A stretch of DNA of 16,797 bases from JAAYCI01 sp031549285 (GCA_031549285.1 JAVBPZ010000021.1:1-16797), one strand, 5' to 3'. Counted from the stretch's first letter, positions 1 through 6,893 are shown. Program-made: numbers and translations. Notes: generated by a model not told the origin, from the sequence alone.

Positions 1-51
1 CCCCACCGCCGTTGAAACGGCAATGATTATCTTTTTTGTCTTTGTGTTAAT
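1..51 (-). CDS. Possible 5' end of a gene leaving the window; ATT start
   Basis: On the minus strand a perfect AAGGAGG (64 down to 58) is followed after 6 bases by ATT at 51-49. From there the frame is open to the window edge and reads, with initiator Met, MNTKTKKIIIAVSTAVG: lysines followed by a hydrophobic run, which is what the start of a signal peptide or first membrane helix looks like. No ATG, GTG or TTG lies at a normal distance from the ribosome binding site in this frame; the only in-frame alternative is GTG at 6-4. ATT is a rare but real initiator (infC is the known case). Only 17 codons are visible, so function cannot be assigned. The alternative is that the Shine-Dalgarno match is chance and the true gene starts beyond the edge. 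Confidence 0.33.
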   Translation of the reverse strand, partial: MNTKTKKIIIAVSTAVG

Positions 52-74
52 CTTTTGCCTCCTTATTAACACAA
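42..74 (-). promoter_or_regulatory. 10-bp perfect inverted repeat around a ribosome binding site
   Basis: TTGTGTTAAT (42-51) and ATTAACACAA (65-74) are exact reverse complements separated by 13 bases. On the minus strand the AAGGAGG of the putative edge gene sits in the loop, and the proposed ATT codon is the first triplet of the 3' arm. As RNA this would be a hairpin that displays the ribosome binding site but hides the start codon; as DNA it could be an operator. The symmetry is seen directly; either role is inference. Confidence 0.35.
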
Positions 75-110
75 GGTCAAGAGACTTGGGCAAAGCTAAA
101 GCAAGACCCC

Positions 111-129
111 CCACCGGCAAAGCCGGTGG
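111..129. other. Short perfect hairpin CCACCGGC-aaa-GCCGGTGG
   Basis: An 8-bp perfect stem with a 3-base loop. It lacks a clear T run on either side (TTCTAATT on the plus side, GGGGTC on the minus side), so it is a poor terminator by itself. Its stem resembles that of the terminator 20 bases away (both contain ACCGGC/GCCGG around an AAA loop), so the two may be a duplicated terminator pair of which one has lost its tail. Confidence 0.4.
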
Positions 130-138
130 TTCTAATTA

Positions 139-167
139 CAAAAGAAAAGCCGGCGCAAAGCACCGGC
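139..167 (-). terminator. Rho-independent terminator of the CPHC glutaredoxin-like gene
   Basis: On the minus strand the stem GCCGGTGC / GCGCCGGC (167-160 with 156-149; 8 bp with one G-U pair, UUU loop) is followed directly by TTTTCTTTT. It lies about 105 bases after the stop codon of the 274-534 gene, with no other gene between. Confidence 0.7.
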
Positions 168-273
168 AAAAGATGGGAACAAATGAAAAAAGCATAGACA
201 AAAAAGGAAGGATACCAAAGAGCCGGGAAAGGCACGGATGGACAGGCGGTACTGCGCATCCGGCGCCCCGGAA

Positions 274-534
274 TTACTTCAGCGCTTTGTCAAAAACAGC
301 CTGGACGCCTTCTTTGTCGATAGCGCCTTCGGAGATTTTTTCATCGCCAATATAGTAGCAGGGGACATAGAAATAATCGTATTTGTCGGCCAGGGCTTTT
401 TGTTCCCGCTCCTCCACCATTTTTACAGGGATGGCGGCATAGTCCGGATTTTCGCTGCATAATTCGGCCATGTAGCCGCGGGCGCGCTTACAGTGGGGGC
501 AGCTTTCCAGATAAAACAGGGTGAGTGGTTGCAT
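274..534 (-). CDS. Glutaredoxin/thioredoxin-like protein with CPHC active site
   Basis: An 86-residue protein beginning with a beta strand (LTLFYLESCPHCKRA) that carries the redox pair C13-P-H-C16 at the position where glutaredoxins have CPYC. A YVPCYYIGD stretch near residue 58 provides the proline before the second part of the sheet, although the usual cis-Pro is preceded by Val (VP), as in thioredoxin folds. Such proteins reduce disulfides or glutathione/low-molecular-weight thiol adducts in the cytoplasm; there is no signal peptide. The start is well set: GGAAAGGAG lies 6-7 bases before the ATG at 534, with a sigma-A-like promoter upstream and a terminator downstream, so it looks monocistronic. 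An extra cysteine in VPCYY is unusual and could form a second disulfide. Exact substrate unknown. Confidence 0.85.
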   Translation of the reverse strand: MQPLTLFYLESCPHCKRARGYMAELCSENPDYAAIPVKMVEEREQKALADKYDYFYVPCYYIGDEKISEGAIDKEGVQAVFDKALK

Positions 535-576
535 GGTAATGCTCCTTTCCGTGCTGAAAATAGGTTCTTTGCCATT

Positions 577-605
577 AGTATACCCCGAGCGGCGGGCAGA
601 GTAAA
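577..605 (-). promoter_or_regulatory. Sigma-A-type promoter of the CPHC glutaredoxin-like gene
   Basis: Read on the minus strand: TTTACT (605-600), 17-base spacer, TATACT (582-577). The -10 matches consensus at 5 of 6 and the -35 at 4 of 6. The start codon is about 43 bases from the -10, with the ribosome binding site between. Confidence 0.6.
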
Positions 606-689
606 GCGGATTTTGGAGAAAAAGTGCGGTGCACGGGGGAGAGGGCAGATAAGCGGGGCAGGCTTTGTTCCATGGTTTATACTCTTTAT

Positions 690-718
690 TTGCCGGCGCG
701 AGTGTGGTAAACTAAATA
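690..718 (+). promoter_or_regulatory. Weak candidate promoter before the CPBP protease gene
   Basis: TTGCCG (690-695) and TAAATA (713-718) with 17 bases between. TAAACT at 708-713 is an alternative -10. Both are poor matches; the placement 50 bases before the start codon is the main support. Confidence 0.25.
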
Positions 719-768
719 GTGTGTGGTATTGCCCAAAAGAGGCGACGCGCAGGAAAGGGTACGTGAGT

Positions 769-2379
769 ATGAATTTGGTGGCGACAAGAGACCTGAAAAA
801 GGTTTGTTCCAGGATTGGTTTTGCTTTGTTTGCCATGATGTTGGTGCAGCTGGTGGCGAGCGTTCTGCTGGTGGTGCCGGTATTGTTTGCCGGGTATATG
901 TATCCGTCTAGTGTGGTGCTGGAGTGGCTGATGAGCACCGAGGGGCTGTATGCGATGAACGCGTTTGCCCTGTATGTGCTGGGCGCGGGCGCGTTTTTCC
1001 TGATTCTGCGGGGCGTGCCGTCGGTGCAGGCGACGCAGCCGCAGCCGATGAAGATGAACCCCGGCAAGTATATTTTGATTTTACTGTTTTGTTTTGGGGC
1101 CAGCTATGCGGCGAATGTGGCGATGACGTTGGTGTTGCTGCCGTTTCAATTGATGGGGCAGGGGAGCGCGCTGGTGGAAGAGACGGTGACAGCGCTGCCG
1201 AGCATACGGGAACTGGTGTCTAATTTTGTTTTCCTGGCATGTTTTCCGGCGCTGGTGGAGGAGTTTTTGTTCCGGTATATGCTGCGCCGCAAGCTGGGCG
1301 GATGCAGCGACACGGTGTATATTTTGTTTAGCTCGCTATGCTTTTCCTTGTTCCATTTGGATATTCGCATGCTGCCGTATACCTTTATTGTTGGGGTGGT
1401 TTTCGGCTGGGTGTATGTGAAAACCGGCAAGATTTGGTATACCATTGGGCTGCATTTCCTGTACAATTTGTTTGGCGGGATATTGATGCCGATGTTGGAT
1501 TATTTCGGCGTGGCCGGCGCGGTGGCGCTGTTTATTTGGATGGGAAGCCTGATTATTTTGGCTATTGTGCTGTTTTGTGTGTTCTTCAAAAGGATACGCG
1601 CCACCCTGAGCCCGCCAACCGAACCGGGCTGGCCGTATCGGGTGCCAAAATGGCAGCGGAAACAACAAGAGATGGCGCAGAATGCCGGTGGACTGGCATT
1701 GGCCGCGGCTGGCGCGGGTGGCGGAATGCCGTTTGCGCCGATGGCCGGTGTGCAGGGGGCGGTTGGTGCACAGGAGGCCGGTGGCGTGCAGATGACCACA
1801 GGTATACAGGAAACCGGGGTGCAGACGGCGGGGCAGATGCCGGTCATGGCGCCGCCGGCGCCCCAGCCGAACAGCCCCAACGGGCCGTTCCGAAATGATG
1901 GGCAGATTGTTTCTTACCGGGTGATGCCGGGTATGGTGCCGTCGCCGTATGGTGACCCGGGTGCCGGTACAATGGGTGCGGGCCCTGCGCCGGTGGCGGG
2001 GGGACAGGGGTATGCGCCGTATTATGGCGGTGCTGTGCCGACAGGCACCAACAACGCGTACTATGGCGGGCCGGTGCTGCCGTCGGTTCCCAATTATGGG
2101 GTGCCGGGATATGGGGTTGGTACGCCGGCGTATGGGCAGGCGTACCCCGGGATGTATGGTGGTGCGCCGTATTATGTGCCGGTGTATTCTTACCCGGTGC
2201 CGATGCCAGCGCCGGTGCCGGTGGCGCCGCAAAAACCGGCGACAGCGGGGAAAATTTGTTTTGGGAACGCGGGGATGATAACCTTTTTGTCCTTGGCGGG
2301 GACGCTGTCGTTGCTGACCCTGCTGGCGATTATTGTGCTGCCGGCGTTGACGAGTGTGCTGCAGTATCTGTTGTATTGA
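769..2379 (+). CDS. CPBP (CAAX/Abi) membrane protease with long low-complexity tail and extra C-terminal helix
   Basis: 536 residues. The first ~275 form a multi-helix CPBP domain with its three signature motifs: EEFLFR (E164, E165, R169), FSLFH (H196) and HFLYN (H229, N233), the glutamates and histidines being the presumed metal/catalytic residues of this intramembrane protease family (Rce1, MroQ). Family members act in prenyl-protein processing, peptide pheromone maturation or bacteriocin self-immunity; the substrate here is unknown. After a basic stretch (KRIRATL) comes ~225 residues of low complexity: a GVQ/GIQ/TAGQ-rich part, then Pro/Gly/Tyr/Met-rich sequence with YYGG and PVPMPAPVPV, ending in one hydrophobic helix (~503-530). 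A typical CPBP protein stops near 250-300, so the tail and final helix are unusual. AGGAAAGG lies 10 bases before this ATG; a GTG six bases upstream (763) is the alternative start. Confidence 0.88.
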   Translation: MNLVATRDLKKVCSRIGFALFAMMLVQLVASVLLVVPVLFAGYMYPSSVVLEWLMSTEGLYAMNAFALYVLGAGAFFLILRGVPSVQATQPQPMKMNPGKYILILLFCFGASYAANVAMTLVLLPFQLMGQGSALVEETVTALPSIRELVSNFVFLACFPALVEEFLFRYMLRRKLGGCSDTVYILFSSLCFSLFHLDIRMLPYTFIVGVVFGWVYVKTGKIWYTIGLHFLYNLFGGILMPMLDYFGVAGAVALFIWMGSLIILAIVLFCVFFKRIRATLSPPTEPGWPYRVPKWQRKQQEMAQNAGGLALAAAGAGGGMPFAPMAGVQGAVGAQEAGGVQMTTGIQETGVQTAGQMPVMAPPAPQPNSPNGPFRNDGQIVSYRVMPGMVPSPYGDPGAGTMGAGPAPVAGGQGYAPYYGGAVPTGTNNAYYGGPVLPSVPNYGVPGYGVGTPAYGQAYPGMYGGAPYYVPVYSYPVPMPAPVPVAPQKPATAGKICFGNAGMITFLSLAGTLSLLTLLAIIVLPALTSVLQYLLY

Positions 2380-2485
2380 TGTGTGCTATGCAAGAGCGCG
2401 GAAAGCCGTGCCAGAAGTGGTGTGGTGTGAGAGGCGCCCAATGTTTTGCAATAAAAAGAGAAATTACGGAGAGGAATATTTTTGA

Positions 2486-3631
2486 ATGCTGTACAGTGAG
2501 TTGAATGTGCCGGGAGAGATTCGCCGGGCTGTGGAACGGATGGGGTTTGAGGAGCTGACCGAGATACAGGAGAAGGCTATTCCGCCGATGATGGCGGGAA
2601 AGGACGTGATAGCAAAGGCGCCGACCGGGACGGGGAAAACCTGTGCGTTTGGTATACCGCTGCTGGTGGATTTGAACCGGCAGGCCCAAAAGGCGCAGGC
2701 GCTGATACTGGCGCCGACGCGGGAGCTGGCCCAGCAGATTACCGAGGATTTAGAGGACTTGGCAAAGTATTTGCCGGAAGTACACGTGGCGTGCCTATAT
2801 GGCGGGCAGGCCATTACCAAACAGTTTGACCAGCTGAAGAAGGGGCCGCAGATTATTGTGGCGACCCCGGGACGATTGATGGACCATATGCAGCGGCGCA
2901 CGGTGAACCTGACCGCGGTAACGCGGGTGGTGCTGGATGAAGCGGACGAAATGCTGGACATGGGGTTCTATAAAGACGTGCGCAAGATTTTGGATTCACT
3001 GAAAAACAAAAAGCAGCTGGGGATGTTTTCGGCGACCATTAGCCGCGAGGTGATGGATATTGGCTGGCTGTACCAGCGCGACCCGGTGGAGATTACCGTG
3101 CAGCCGGTGGAACAGTCTATGCCAAAGATACGGCAGTATTCCCTGCTGACCACCGGACGCGACAAGCTGGCGGATTTGGCGGAGATTATTGTGGCGGGCG
3201 GGTATGAGCGGGTGATGGTGTTCTGTAACACCAAGTATACGACCGGTATGCTGTCGAACCAGCTGGCGCGGCTGCATTTTAACGTGGACTGCCTGCATGG
3301 GGACCTTTCCCAGGCGGAGCGCAACAAGATAATGGGAGATTTTAAGGCGGGAAAGCTGCGGGTGCTGGTGTCTACCGACGTGGCGGCGCGCGGCATTGAC
3401 GTGGAGGATGTGGACGCGGTGGTGAACTATGACCTGCCGGCGTCGAACGAGTATTATACCCACCGGATTGGGCGGACCGGCCGCGCAAAAAAAGAAGGGG
3501 TGGCGTATATTTTGTATATGCCGGACGAGGCGAAGCGACTGAAGGAGATGGTGCGGCTGACCCGCAACACAGTGGTGCCGGTGCGCTTTGACGCGCAGCA
3601 TAAGCTGGTGGAGGAAATGACGGAAGAGTAA
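2486..3631 (+). CDS. DEAD-box RNA helicase, compact form
   Basis: 381 residues with every core motif in order: Q motif with Q28, motif I APTGTGKT (45-52), PTRELAQQ, TPGRL, DEAD (151-154), SAT (182-184), STDVAARGID (296-305) and HRIGRTGR (326-333). This is an ATP-dependent RNA-unwinding enzyme of the cytoplasm, used in rRNA maturation, mRNA turnover or cold adaptation. Only ~48 residues follow motif VI, so it lacks the RNA-binding C-terminal domains of DbpA or DeaD/CshA and is close to the minimal two-RecA core; RNA specificity would have to come from partners. GGAGAGG sits about 11 bases before the ATG, a little far. It lies 106 bases after the CPBP gene and 63 before the next membrane protein, all in one direction with no terminator seen between, so cotranscription is possible. 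Confidence 0.95.
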   Translation: MLYSELNVPGEIRRAVERMGFEELTEIQEKAIPPMMAGKDVIAKAPTGTGKTCAFGIPLLVDLNRQAQKAQALILAPTRELAQQITEDLEDLAKYLPEVHVACLYGGQAITKQFDQLKKGPQIIVATPGRLMDHMQRRTVNLTAVTRVVLDEADEMLDMGFYKDVRKILDSLKNKKQLGMFSATISREVMDIGWLYQRDPVEITVQPVEQSMPKIRQYSLLTTGRDKLADLAEIIVAGGYERVMVFCNTKYTTGMLSNQLARLHFNVDCLHGDLSQAERNKIMGDFKAGKLRVLVSTDVAARGIDVEDVDAVVNYDLPASNEYYTHRIGRTGRAKKEGVAYILYMPDEAKRLKEMVRLTRNTVVPVRFDAQHKLVEEMTEE

Positions 3632-3694
3632 GGGGTTTGGCGTAAAAGTGTGCTGGAGCGTGATGATTCTGCGGATGGGATGAAGGAGAAACCA

Positions 3695-4732
3695 ATGGCG
3701 GAAGAAAAAGTGCCGGTGATAAAAGAGGGAACGGCGCAGGAAGAAATGTGGCCGGCGGAGGCGGAAAAGGCCAAGGAAGCCGGTGGAGCGCGAAGAGCCG
3801 AAACGGCGCAGGTGGCGGAAGAGGGCGAGATGACCGCCGGGGGCGGGGTGGCGAAAAAGCTGGAAGAGGCTGGAGCGGCGGAGGGCGAGATGCCTGCCGG
3901 GGCCGAGACGACTGCCGGGGCCGAGAGGGCTGCCGGGGGCGAGAGAGCTGTGGATAGCCCGCTGTATATGCCGCACATGCTGCCGCCGGGAGTGGAGCTG
4001 CCGGCAATACAAGTTGTGGCCAAAATGCCGGGGGAAACATATAGTCCGGCGGGGCAAGGGTATGTTCCGATGGGACACCCAGTGCCGCCTGCGGGCGCTG
4101 GGCTGCCAGGCTGGCCGCAGCCGGGGGATGCTTACCCGCTGCAGCAGGGGCAGCCGGTGATGGGGTACCGGTACCCACAACCGGAGCAGCCGGTAACGGG
4201 ATATGGCGGGATGAATGGAGCCGTGGGCAGCTACCCGGCGATGGGCGCGCCGATGGCATATCCGGCGGCATATAGTGCCTACCAAAAGCCGGCGGATGTT
4301 CTGAGAAATCCGGGGGACAAGAAAAGAGGGACCCGCAGGCAGGTGGCGGCCGGCGTGGTGTTTTTGATTGTTGGCGGGCTGGGCGCGGTGGCGTTTCTGG
4401 CATTCTTTGGCATTGCATTGTGGCAGGTGCTGAGCGAAGAAAGAATGAGCAGCGCCGAGGTGCTGTTGCCATTTTTTCTGTGTGTGGTGTATTTTGCGCT
4501 GCCGATGGTGGCGGGCATGCGCTGCATTCGGGGAAAAGGAAAGGTGTGGGCGCTAGCGGCGCTGGTGCCGATATTGCTGGCGCTGGCCGGGGTGGTGTTC
4601 CTGACTGTTAGCGAGGGGCCGGATTGGGGCGCCTATATAGTGTTGATGCTGGTGGGGGTTCCGTTTGCGGGGGTAGTGGCCGGAACGCTGCTGCGGTGGA
4701 TCCCGGAACGCAAGCCGCCGGCGGGATTGTAA
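3695..4732 (+). CDS. Four-helix membrane protein with acidic repeat and Pro/Gly/Tyr-rich N-terminal half
   Basis: 345 residues, family not recognised. Residues 1-86 are Glu/Ala/Gly-rich and end in a six-residue repeat (GEMPAG, AETTAG, AERAAG, GERAV at 64-86). Residues ~90-205 are Pro/Gly/Tyr/Met/Gln-rich with motifs such as GYRYPQPEQPVTGYGG. A basic patch (DKKRGTRR) then leads into four hydrophobic helices at about 217-240, 250-272, 283-303 and 313-335. By the positive-inside rule the disordered half should be cytoplasmic. The start was chosen because AAGGAG lies 6 bases before ATG 3695; earlier in-frame starts at 3650 (GTG) and 3680 have poorer sites. The tail resembles in composition those of the CPBP protease upstream and the HtrA-like protease downstream. 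Possibly a scaffold or sensor; this is a guess. Confidence 0.8.
   Translation: MAEEKVPVIKEGTAQEEMWPAEAEKAKEAGGARRAETAQVAEEGEMTAGGGVAKKLEEAGAAEGEMPAGAETTAGAERAAGGERAVDSPLYMPHMLPPGVELPAIQVVAKMPGETYSPAGQGYVPMGHPVPPAGAGLPGWPQPGDAYPLQQGQPVMGYRYPQPEQPVTGYGGMNGAVGSYPAMGAPMAYPAAYSAYQKPADVLRNPGDKKRGTRRQVAAGVVFLIVGGLGAVAFLAFFGIALWQVLSEERMSSAEVLLPFFLCVVYFALPMVAGMRCIRGKGKVWALAALVPILLALAGVVFLTVSEGPDWGAYIVLMLVGVPFAGVVAGTLLRWIPERKPPAGL
3883..3954 (+). repeat. 18-bp in-frame tandem repeat, four units
   Basis: Units at 3883-3900, 3901-3918, 3919-3936 and 3937-3954, typified by GGCCGAGAGGGCTGCCGG; the middle two differ at three positions and the last is more diverged. A further copy (GGGCGAGATGACCGCCGG) stands alone 60 bases upstream at 3823-3840. 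Eighteen bases keep the frame, adding six residues per unit, so copy number could vary between strains without breaking the gene. Confidence 0.75.
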
Positions 4733-4755
4733 GCCAAATAAAAACAGATAAAATA

Positions 4756-4788
4756 AGCCGCCGTTCCTCTATGCGAGGGACGGCGGCT
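4756..4788. terminator. Bidirectional terminator between convergent genes
   Basis: AGCCGCCGTTCCTC (4756-4769) pairs with GAGGGACGGCGGCT (4775-4788): 14 bp with one G-T pair and a 5-base loop. On the minus strand it is followed by a T-rich run (TTATTTTATCTGTTTTTATTT), so it serves the BTAD regulator gene well; on the plus strand the tail is weaker (GTATAGTTTATG) but it lies just after the 3695-4732 gene. Confidence 0.75.
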
Positions 4789-4858
4789 GTATAGTTTATG
4801 GGGTGGCCCTGGTGTTTTTGGAAAAAAGTGCCGAGGACTTGTATTGGAAAAGCCAAAA

Positions 4859-6055
4859 TTAGATTTCAGTGAGCTTTACATCCACCACCATTTTACGGCT
4901 GGCGGCGGCAAAAGCAAAGCTTTCCCGGATGCGGTCCCGCACCAGGCGGCCGTCATCCAGCGAGTTTACCGAAAGCAGCATGGCGTACTGGTTGTGCGAA
5001 TAACGCGCGATGGCGTCGGCCTTACGCAGGTTGTGCATGGCGACCACCTTGAACTCGGCCATGGCACGGGTGAGGTCGTACTGGGTGGCGGCCACGCCCT
5101 TTGCCGAAGTGAGGGTGAACAACGCCAGCACCAGCACCTGGTTGTTGCGCTCGGCGGCGCGCTTTAGGAAAGCGTACATGTGTTTTAACGTGCTGTAGCT
5201 GCAGAAATAGGCCCCGCGCTGCGGCCGGGCGGCTTGCTCGGCACCGGTGAGCTCGGTTTTGATGACGATGATGTCCTGCTCGGTTTTATTTATGCGCTCG
5301 CTGGCGGCGTTGTAGGTGCGCTGCGCCTCCATGGGCGGTTCCGCGCCCAGCGCGTCGTTGTACTGCTGGGCAATTTTGGAATAGGTGGTGACGATGACGC
5401 GGTACATGCGCAGCGCGTCCATGGCGCGGAACAGGTACACCGTGGTTTTCTCGTCCAGCGGTTCGTATTTAATGGCGGTGTTGGCGACGTCCAGCAGCTC
5501 CTTGTACAGGCGCTTTTGCCACAACATCTCGCACAGGTCGTGCACACACTCGAAATAGCGGCGCTTGTAGTCCAGCGTGAGAGGGACCGCCCACAGTTCC
5601 TGATCTAGCTGGGGCAGGAAATCGCCCTTATAGGCGGTGACCGCGTCGCGGAACATCTGCATTTTTTGGTCCGGGCTGCCGGTGCCTGCTTTGGCCTCTT
5701 CGCACAGGTCTGCAAAGCGGTCCACATCCAGGTCCAGCTTCACGGCGGGGTCGAAACGATAGCCGCCGGTGGAATAGATGATTGGACTGTCGGTAAAGCT
5801 TTCGCCGCCGCACAGTTCTTTTCGCAGGCTGTATACCGCGTTTTTCAAAACGTTGGCCGGGTCGGTGAGCATATCATCGGCCCACAGCATGGAAATGAGC
5901 TTGCGGTTGGTGACAAACTTTTCCCTGTGCAGGATCAAATAACAAAATAACTGCCATGGTTTTGTCAATTTCTGTGCGTTATCAACCACAAGATCCCCAT
6001 TTACCCAAACAGAAAAACTGCCAAGCATTTCTACCTTAATGCTTTCGACCTGCAC
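4859..6055 (-). CDS. BTAD-family transcriptional regulator with eroded GGDEF-like domain
   Basis: 398 residues. Residues ~5-100 form an OmpR/PhoB-type winged helix (LGSFSVWVNG...KPWQLFCYLIL...NRKLISMLWADD...NVLKNAVYSLRKEL...GGYRF), as in SARP/AfsR-type activators. Residues ~108-250 are the helical bacterial transcriptional activator domain (BTAD) with the typical acidic/aromatic pattern (AYKGDFLPQLDQELWAVPL). Residues ~275-398 have the layout of a GGDEF domain: LRKADAIARY leads into SHNQY at 353-357 where RYGGDEF would read GGDEF, followed by AMLLSV and a DDGRLVRDRI helix. Every catalytic position is replaced (D to N, E to Q), so cyclic-di-GMP synthesis is not expected; a sensing or dimerising role is more likely. 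GTG start with AGGGGG 8 bases upstream; ATG at codon 10 is the alternative. No sensor kinase is adjacent. Target genes are unknown, but the neighbouring minus-strand membrane genes are candidates. Confidence 0.85.
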   Translation of the reverse strand: MQVESIKVEMLGSFSVWVNGDLVVDNAQKLTKPWQLFCYLILHREKFVTNRKLISMLWADDMLTDPANVLKNAVYSLRKELCGGESFTDSPIIYSTGGYRFDPAVKLDLDVDRFADLCEEAKAGTGSPDQKMQMFRDAVTAYKGDFLPQLDQELWAVPLTLDYKRRYFECVHDLCEMLWQKRLYKELLDVANTAIKYEPLDEKTTVYLFRAMDALRMYRVIVTTYSKIAQQYNDALGAEPPMEAQRTYNAASERINKTEQDIIVIKTELTGAEQAARPQRGAYFCSYSTLKHMYAFLKRAAERNNQVLVLALFTLTSAKGVAATQYDLTRAMAEFKVVAMHNLRKADAIARYSHNQYAMLLSVNSLDDGRLVRDRIRESFAFAAASRKMVVDVKLTEI

Positions 6056-6087
6056 AGTCCAATCCCCCTGTCACTCACAAATTTGCC

Positions 6088-6112
6088 ATACTGGCAACCA
6101 TCACACCAGTAT
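6088..6112. promoter_or_regulatory. Inverted repeat over the regulator gene's expected transcription start
   Basis: ATACTGG (6088-6094) and CCAGTAT (6106-6112) are exact reverse complements, 11 bases apart. A second overlapping symmetry, TGCCA-tac-TGGCA, covers 6084-6096. The expected +1 of the 6115-6143 promoter falls at about 6108, inside the right arm. An operator here would block initiation; autoregulation is a reasonable guess. Confidence 0.4.
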
Positions 6113-6114
6113 CC

Positions 6115-6143
6115 ATTATAGCCTATCGCCTGGCAAAGTGCAA
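6115..6143 (-). promoter_or_regulatory. Promoter of the BTAD regulator gene
   Basis: Minus strand: TTGCAC (6143-6138), 17-base spacer, perfect TATAAT (6120-6115), about 60 bases before the GTG start. The -35 begins only one base after the T run of the preceding terminator. Confidence 0.7.
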
Positions 6144-6144
6144 C

Positions 6145-6193
6145 AAAAAAGCTGCTTTCTGCTGCCGAATGTTCGACGGCATGCGAAAGCAGC
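6145..6193 (-). terminator. Rho-independent terminator of the DUF4367-like gene
   Basis: Minus strand: GCTGCTTTC (6193-6185) pairs with GAAAGCAGC (6159-6151), with an inner GCCG/CGGC stem, followed at once by TTTTTT (6150-6145). It lies 47 bases after the stop codon of the 6240-6893 gene. Confidence 0.85.
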
Positions 6194-6239
6194 AACAGGG
6201 CTTGCAGTTTTTAAAAAGAAAGCGAGTGGCAGAGGCGGA

Positions 6240-6893
6240 TTAGGCGATGCTTTCGGCTACGGCACGCATTTGGGTGGCGTCTATGCCGGCGGTGACCACC
6301 ACCGCATAGCTGAAGGAATCGTCCGCCCAGACAGCCATATTCAGCTTTTGCGCCGAGATGCCGGCGTAGCTGCGGGTAATGCCGTCCACCGTTTCGGTGA
6401 CGGTATAGGCGTAGTCTGTGCTGATGCCGCTGAGGTCATCACTGCCGGGCGCCATGCGGAACACAACCGATTCGCTGGGGGAGGAGAACACGATTTCCAA
6501 CATGGTGCCGTCCACCACGCGGTAGTTTGTTACGTGATAGTCCGGCGGGACAACCGAGGGCCACACCGGCGTGAAGCCCAGGACATCGGCGGCTTCCTGC
6601 AGGGTGGAGTATTCGGCGACGGTGCGCTCCACCGTAGAAGTGGTAGCGGCAGGGGCCGAAACCGGCGCGGCGCCATCCACCAGCATGGGCACGAACAGAA
6701 CGGTTAATACCGCGAGCAGCAGGCACCCGATGAGCAGCAAGGGGGCCATTTTATGTACCCGGCGCTGCTGGCGAACTTTTACGGCGGCCATCTGCACGGT
6801 GTGCATTTGGCCGGTGGAGGAAACGGATGTGCCGGATTTGGTGACATCACCCGAATGATACACTGTTTTCTGCAAGGTTTTCCCTACTTTCAT
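6240..6893 (-). CDS. Single-pass membrane protein with DUF4367-like extracytoplasmic domain
   Basis: 217 residues from ATG 6893. A ~48-residue polar, Ser/Thr/Lys-rich cytoplasmic part ends in a basic patch (VRQQRRVHK), then one hydrophobic helix (~50-72), a short Ala/Pro/Thr linker and a ~130-residue outer domain: EAADVLGFTPVWPSVVPPDY, LEIVFSSP, NMAVWADDSFSYAVVV and a closing TQMRAVAESIA. That order (LGF..P..P..Y, then a strand-rich body and a final helix ending ESI) matches the DUF4367 domain often found on anti-sigma-factor-like membrane proteins of Firmicutes; the assignment is by pattern only. No sigma factor gene is beside it. The start is uncertain: no convincing ribosome binding site precedes ATG 6893 or TTG 6908, and TTG 6875 has AGGG in front. 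It has its own terminator, so it is not cotranscribed with the downstream regulator. Confidence 0.72.
   Translation of the reverse strand: MKVGKTLQKTVYHSGDVTKSGTSVSSTGQMHTVQMAAVKVRQQRRVHKMAPLLLIGCLLLAVLTVLFVPMLVDGAAPVSAPAATTSTVERTVAEYSTLQEAADVLGFTPVWPSVVPPDYHVTNYRVVDGTMLEIVFSSPSESVVFRMAPGSDDLSGISTDYAYTVTETVDGITRSYAGISAQKLNMAVWADDSFSYAVVVTAGIDATQMRAVAESIA

Noticed and set aside
8..37. GCCGT-tgaa-ACGGC hairpin followed by TTTTTT as a plus-strand terminator
   Set aside because: The T run begins ten bases after a 5-bp stem, too far for intrinsic termination, and the stretch fits better as minus-strand coding sequence.
111..167. Two similar CCGGC/GCCGG hairpins as a CRISPR fragment or transposon end
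   Set aside because: Only two imperfect units, no regular spacers, no transposase nearby; one is clearly a terminator.
3372..4472. 366-codon minus-strand frame opposite the helicase end and the four-helix protein
   Set aside because: Low-complexity proline/serine shadow with no start signals; the plus-strand genes have clear ribosome binding sites and motifs.
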